From positions 124,001 through 188,000 of the forward strand of contig JAPJBO010000211.1 of the NCBI GenBank assembly GCA_030068145.1: a DNA stretch of 64,000 bases, written 5' to 3'. This DNA is from Diplonema papillatum (taxonomy: Eukaryota > Euglenozoa > Diplonemea > Diplonemida > Diplonemidae). Under the pieces are notes generated by a model. That model worked only from the letters and a program-made list of their open reading frames with translations, was not told where the DNA came from and did not search any database. Below, piece by piece: positions 60,501-64,000 of this stretch (position 1 is its first letter; the number at the start of each line of letters is the position of its first letter). The translations under genes and the position numbers were made by a program.

Positions 60501-62423
60501 GTCAAGCTGTTCGTGGATGGCGGCCCGAGCCACGAGTTGGAAGTGTCGCGCGTGACGATGGCGAGCCTGGTGGCCCGGATCCCTCTGCACAAGGTAGGGC
60601 TGATCAACAACCACATGTCGCTCGAGATCGAGGTCAACACCGACTTCGGCTGCGCGTTCATGCGCGACGTGCGGTGCGTGGAACACATCCACTTGAACAT
60701 GATCCCCTCCTGGGCGAACCAGTTCGAGGACATGCCGCTGCACAGCTTGTTCTGCCACGCCCTCCGCTACAGCCTCCTCAAGGGCTCCCGCAACGAATGG
60801 GTCCTCGACAAATTCCACGCGTCTTTAGCTGGATTGGAGGACGTCGCCGCCTTCCTCAAAGAACACGGGAAGCAGTGGCTGAAGCAGATGGCCGTCCTCC
60901 CTGTCACCGAAGTGCAAACCAAGGAAGTCCACAACACCGTCGAGGAGGCGTTGGAGGCCGCCAAGAACGAGATACGAGTGCCGCCCGAGACGTACCGGAC
61001 GATCATGGCGGTGCTGACCCAGGCCGTCAACGTTTTGTCGAAGCGGGTGAGCCTGTCGCTGACGGTGCACAAATCGGAAATCAGCCTCTGGGTCACTTTC
61101 GTGGGGAAAGTCATCGCCGCCATAGGCTCGGTCGCCCTGCTGATGACACCCCCCGGCATAATCTTCGGAGGGGCTGAACTAATGGTGGCCGGCACAGTTG
61201 GGCTGTCTATCGGAGCGGACACCATGCACCACGTCATCACATGCCAGGCGCCGTACAAGGACAAGCTCTCGTTCATAATGAAAATCCTCGGAGTGGAGAC
61301 AGACCGCGTGCCGAACGAAATGTACTACCAAGAGCTGTTGATCCACGGCAGGCTGTCCCAGTTTCTGTCGAAAGAAGCGCTCACGGGCAGCATCGTGACG
61401 TTCGAAGGGGAAGTGCTGAAGCATTGGGATGAGATGTTCCCATCGGAGTCGCAGGAGGAGGAGCTTGGGGAAGGCATGCAGGCGGTGGACCCACACTGGA
61501 TGACGTTTTGCGACACCGTCGCGAGGAAGACGTTCGCCCGGCTGCTTTGGTCGGTGAACAACGTCGTGTTCGCCATCCGCAAGGCGATGACAGAGATTTT
61601 CATCGTGCAGATCGTCGGCATGACCGATGCCGGCAAAACCACGATCACGAACAACATCTTCGAGGCCCGCTTTGCAGCGAAGGCTGGGTCCATGATCCAA
61701 GACGCGACGCAGCGGAAGTCCGGGTACCGGGTGAACTACAGCGAGAACCTCGTCGTCGTCGACAACGCAGGGCTGGTCGACATCACAGCAGAGACCAACC
61801 TTTTACTTGGCACCGCGGGGTTCTTCCTCGTGGCCATCCATTGGGACGGCGGGCTTCGGGATATGCCGCTGGTCATCTGCATTGCCGAGACGCAAGCTTC
61901 GTGCGTGCCGTTCAAGCTGCTCATCACGAAGTGCGACACGATGGTGCTCGGCATGGGGTGGGAGCGGGAAACCATCGACACGTGGCTGGACGGCCACCTC
62001 AAAGCGCTCAACGCTGCGTTGCAGAAATGCGCAGCGTATCTCGAGCACGGGGAGCCTGCCGACTTGCCGGATCCGATGCTCTCGGCTTTGGAGACAGCGA
62101 AAACGGCGTGGCAAGATATGCACGACCTTACGCTGATCGGCGCGAAGGACATCACCGCAGACGACTGCATCCTCGCCTGTTTGAACACGTGCAGCAAAAA
62201 GTCGGTGCACGAAATGCGGGAGAAGGAGTGCCGCGCGCAGGGGATCTGCATGGTGCAGGACGTGCGCAACGTCCTCGAGGCCGAGTGGGCCGAGATCGGC
62301 TTCGACGTCACGTTCCCGTCGACTTCTCCGCAGGATCTACCCGAGTCGTGCGACGCCGATACCGCAGACAACGACCCGGCTGATCCAGCACCCAAGAAGG
62401 AGGTCGTAGATACCGACATGTAG
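57565..62423 (+). CDS. fused FN3 / lipase-like / P-loop GTPase protein, two exons
   Basis: Exons 57565-58802 and 60245-62423 join in phase (AG|GTGTGC...CGCAG|T, completing an AGT Ser codon) to give 1138 residues. Residues about 24-115 look like a fibronectin-III domain (LEVSWEPSEGVTQYEVEVSG). Residues about 130-355 resemble a class-3 lipase alpha/beta-hydrolase. The nucleophile elbow, normally GxSxGG, reads VGYDNGGTCA: Asp replaces Ser, so hydrolysis is unlikely. The acid-loop HARDPFVF and a late His remain. Residues 694-745 are hydrophobic. From about 865 comes a GTPase domain: P-loop GMTDAGKT (871), DNAG (919) and TKCD (974). The protein may couple nucleotide binding to a pseudolipase scaffold at a membrane. 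Downstream codons are GC-rich and homogeneous across both exons, supporting one gene. Two separate genes is the alternative. Confidence 0.72.
59033..59290. repeat. 30-bp minisatellite in the FN3-lipase-GTPase intron
   Basis: About nine units of GAACCTGAAACTACCCGACC plus TTACAAGCCG, some with an extra GCCG. The unit is ten codons long, so the upstream frame stays open through it, but this is intron by the splice model. Confidence 0.92.
59425..59930 (+). repeat. two R2 copies in the FN3-lipase-GTPase intron
   Basis: 59430-59570 is a truncated copy and 59665-59925 a nearly complete one, both on the plus strand. They are separated by an AAAGAAGAAG-rich stretch. Confidence 0.88.
60045..60240 (+). 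repeat. dispersed repeat R3, copy 3, at the intron's 3' end
   Basis: Matches 2424-2610 and 27850-28035. Its right end lies about 10 bp before the acceptor CGCAG|T at 60244/60245, so the repeat supplies almost all of the acceptor-proximal intron. Confidence 0.9.
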
Positions 62424-62562
62424 ACAGTCGACGGCTGTTTTTTACGATTTAAAAGCTACAGTTTCTGTACTTTATTGGTTTGCCGCTCCCAATCCGTCCA
62501 GAGGAACAAAGTAGCTTGCTTCCCCTCCCTCCCTTCCCACTTGTTCGCACTTCCCATCGACG
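62424..62562. other. spacer with pyrimidine-rich leader
   Basis: 139 bp separate the GTPase stop from the next start. The right part is CT-rich (CCCCTCCCTCCCTTCCC) and may be the leader of the mobile element. Confidence 0.4.
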
Positions 62563-63318
62563 ATGCCGAAAGTCACCGAGGCTTACTTGGCCGGACTGAC
62601 CGTGGTCGAGCTGAAAGCGCTGGCCGCGGAACTCGGTGTGGTAGTCGCCGGGATCCAGCGAAAGCGGGAGCTGCAGGCCAGGATTCTGGCAGAGAAAGAC
62701 GGGGAGGAGGCGCGCGCGGAGGACGCCGATGATGGCGACAGCGACGAGGACGAAGATGACTCCGACGAGGCGGAGGGTGAAGCACCGGCACGAGCAGCCC
62801 TGCCCGCAAACAGGAAGCCGGTGTGGAGGACCCCGCCGCCGCCGACCGCATCCGAGGCCGCCAGCTCGTTCAACTGGCTGCGAGACCCGTGGCTGTTCTA
62901 CGACACGGCCCATCGCGAGTGGGGACCGGAGACGTTCCGGGCCCGGGCCGCGAAGCGGGAGGCGGAGGAGCGGTTCGCCCGCATCCGCAAGCTAACTCCC
63001 AAGATCGAGGACGCCCTCGTGCAGGAAGTCATCGACGACGAGATCCGCGCGCTGATCAAGCGGAAGCTCGACCAGCGCGCCGTGCAGGCCGTCGAAAAGA
63101 AGGCGCGGTGGGCGGACTACCCGTCCGACATTCGTGAGTTGGTCGAGGACGTCGACAAGGAGGTCGACCGGCAGAGGAAGGAGACGAAGAAGACCCAGGC
63201 CAGTCGCGGCTCGGGTAAGGGCGCCCCGCCGTATGTACGGCGTGGATACGGAAAAGGCGGCAAAGGCGGAAAGGGCACAGGAGGAAAAGGCAGCAAGGGC
63301 AGCCGTCCTTCTTGGTGA
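62563..63318 (+). CDS. SAP-domain, Lys/Gly-tailed protein of a tyrosine-recombinase element
   Basis: 251 residues. The N-terminus (LTVVELKALAAELGV...RKRELQARIL) fits a SAP helix-extension-helix DNA-binding motif. An acidic low-complexity linker (about 50-75), a charged helical middle, and a basic glycine tail (GKGGKGGKGTGGKGSKG) follow. It overlaps the start of a recombinase frame, so I regard it as the first gene of a mobile element, probably its nucleic-acid-binding protein. It starts 140 bp after the GTPase stop, and its GC-rich codon use is like the host's. Confidence 0.6.
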   Translation: MPKVTEAYLAGLTVVELKALAAELGVVVAGIQRKRELQARILAEKDGEEARAEDADDGDSDEDEDDSDEAEGEAPARAALPANRKPVWRTPPPPTASEAASSFNWLRDPWLFYDTAHREWGPETFRARAAKREAEERFARIRKLTPKIEDALVQEVIDDEIRALIKRKLDQRAVQAVEKKARWADYPSDIRELVEDVDKEVDRQRKETKKTQASRGSGKGAPPYVRRGYGKGGKGGKGTGGKGSKGSRPSW

Positions 63319-64000
63319 CTGCCCATTCGAAGAACCCCCCCGGAGGGCCGGCGGCCAAGCGAGCGGGCCGCGGGACGACCGCCGGACGCGCAGGGGACGC
63401 CCGCTGAAGGAAATCGCACACATCCCGGGTGCGAAGGTCCAGCGGGCCCTGCTCGACATCATCGACGCCGCGTACGCCGACAGCACGTGGCAGAACATCG
63501 CCTACACCCACGCGAAGTGGAGGCGGTACGTGCGGAAAGTGGACCTCCTGGGCGCAACCGTGGCGGACCAGGTCCTGAGTTGGATCGGATGGATGCAGGC
63601 CGACGGGCTGAAGGCTTCCTCCATCCTGACAGAGATGGGCAACGTCACCGCCGCTCTGAAGCTCCAGGGGGTCACTTTGGAGGACCCTCGTCTCCGGATG
63701 GTCCTCAAGGGGCTGGCGAAGATGAAGGTGGAACAGCCGAGGGACCAGGCTCGCCCGATCTCGAAGAGGCTCATGTGGGACGTCGTTCAGCGAGCACCTC
63801 CGAAGGCCGCAGCGGTATTCGCCATAGCGTGGCTGACCTGCAGCCGGATCGGAGACGTGCGGCGGACCCCTGCATCGGACGTGACATTGAAAGGGGAGCT
63901 GATGGAGCTGAGCTGGAGGCAGCGCAAAGACTGGCGCAACATCGGCGTTGTGACGACGGTGAGGACGGGCCCGTGGCGCGAGTTCGTGGAGCGGCACCTG
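63233..64000 (+). CDS. tyrosine recombinase, 5' part
   Basis: A frame open to the window edge, with a possible ATG at 63233 that overlaps the end of the SAP gene in a different frame. After a basic leader, a core-binding domain is visible (ALLDIIDAAYADSTWQNIAY, then KWRRYVRKVDLLG). The start of the catalytic domain follows, with FAIAWLTCSRIGDVRRTPAS, whose Arg (63845-63847) fits the first catalytic Arg of the family (box I, usually TGxRxxE). The His/Arg/Tyr boxes would lie beyond 64000. It would cut and rejoin DNA through a 3'-phosphotyrosine link to integrate the element. Confidence 0.65.
   Translation, partial: MYGVDTEKAAKAERAQEEKAARAAVLLGDCPFEEPPRRAGGQASGPRDDRRTRRGRPLKEIAHIPGAKVQRALLDIIDAAYADSTWQNIAYTHAKWRRYVRKVDLLGATVADQVLSWIGWMQADGLKASSILTEMGNVTAALKLQGVTLEDPRLRMVLKGLAKMKVEQPRDQARPISKRLMWDVVQRAPPKAAAVFAIAWLTCSRIGDVRRTPASDVTLKGELMELSWRQRKDWRNIGVVTTVRTGPWREFVERHL

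Larger units (their letters stand above)
62563..64000 (+). mobile_element. tyrosine-recombinase mobile element, left part, cut by window edge
   Basis: Comprises the SAP-domain gene and an overlapping tyrosine-recombinase frame. The class (Crypton-like, DIRS-like or other) cannot be settled because the remainder and the terminal repeats lie outside. It looks whole as far as the window shows, and therefore young, in contrast to the old relic at 26790-27840. Confidence 0.55.

Overview
This is nuclear DNA from a single-celled eukaryote. Six spliced or long host genes are scattered through about 60% repeat-derived sequence. Host exons are strongly GC-rich at third codon positions, while the DNA between them is near-balanced and full of minisatellites, dispersed repeats and decayed exon copies. 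Introns are spliceosomal (GT-AG, one GC-AG). I cannot place the lineage from the sequence alone. A pentatricopeptide protein, a cyclic-nucleotide-gated channel with long disordered regions, and a Lys/Gly-rich tyrosine-recombinase element would fit an alga or other protist.

Layout. 1-3600: dispersed repeats and an 11-bp minisatellite. 3600-11340: an ion channel gene (start 4804, three exons) whose promoter/first-exon region is triplicated upstream, whose cyclic-nucleotide-binding exon is duplicated inside intron 2, and whose 3' end is repeated downstream. 11340-14060: dispersed repeats. 14070-17337: a hAT DNA transposon with an apparently intact 918-residue transposase. 17346-18500: a second hAT-type element with matching 8-bp target-site duplications and a captured coding fragment. 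18500-27850: dispersed repeats, a 48-bp array, three copies of an unknown gene tail, a 1.8-kb two-unit minisatellite and an old tyrosine-recombinase fossil. 28096-35523: one uninterrupted reading frame of about 2475 codons built from at least nine families of internal repeats. 36661-41560: a PPR gene with three dead copies of exon 3 in intron 2 and two dead copies of its 3' end downstream. 43862-47035: a WD40/coiled-coil gene with two downstream copies of its last segment. 48835-50916: the OST48 subunit of oligosaccharyltransferase, followed by a fragment resembling the 3' end of large-subunit rRNA (51185-51495). 52914-53219: a hAT MITE with a perfect 8-bp target-site duplication. 55480-57215: a 1.7-kb minisatellite. 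57565-62423: a fused FN3 / lipase-like / P-loop GTPase gene. 62563-64000: the left part of a tyrosine-recombinase mobile element that runs off the window.

The genes do not form a pathway. What unites them is local structure. The channel, PPR and WD40 genes, and an unknown gene tail, are each bordered by tandem, decaying copies of their own terminal exons, some still carrying splice acceptors. Repeated tandem duplication of gene ends, together with minisatellites and hAT insertions, appears to be the main force shaping this locus. All splice junctions below were placed by eye, using reading phase and homology, and have no transcript support.
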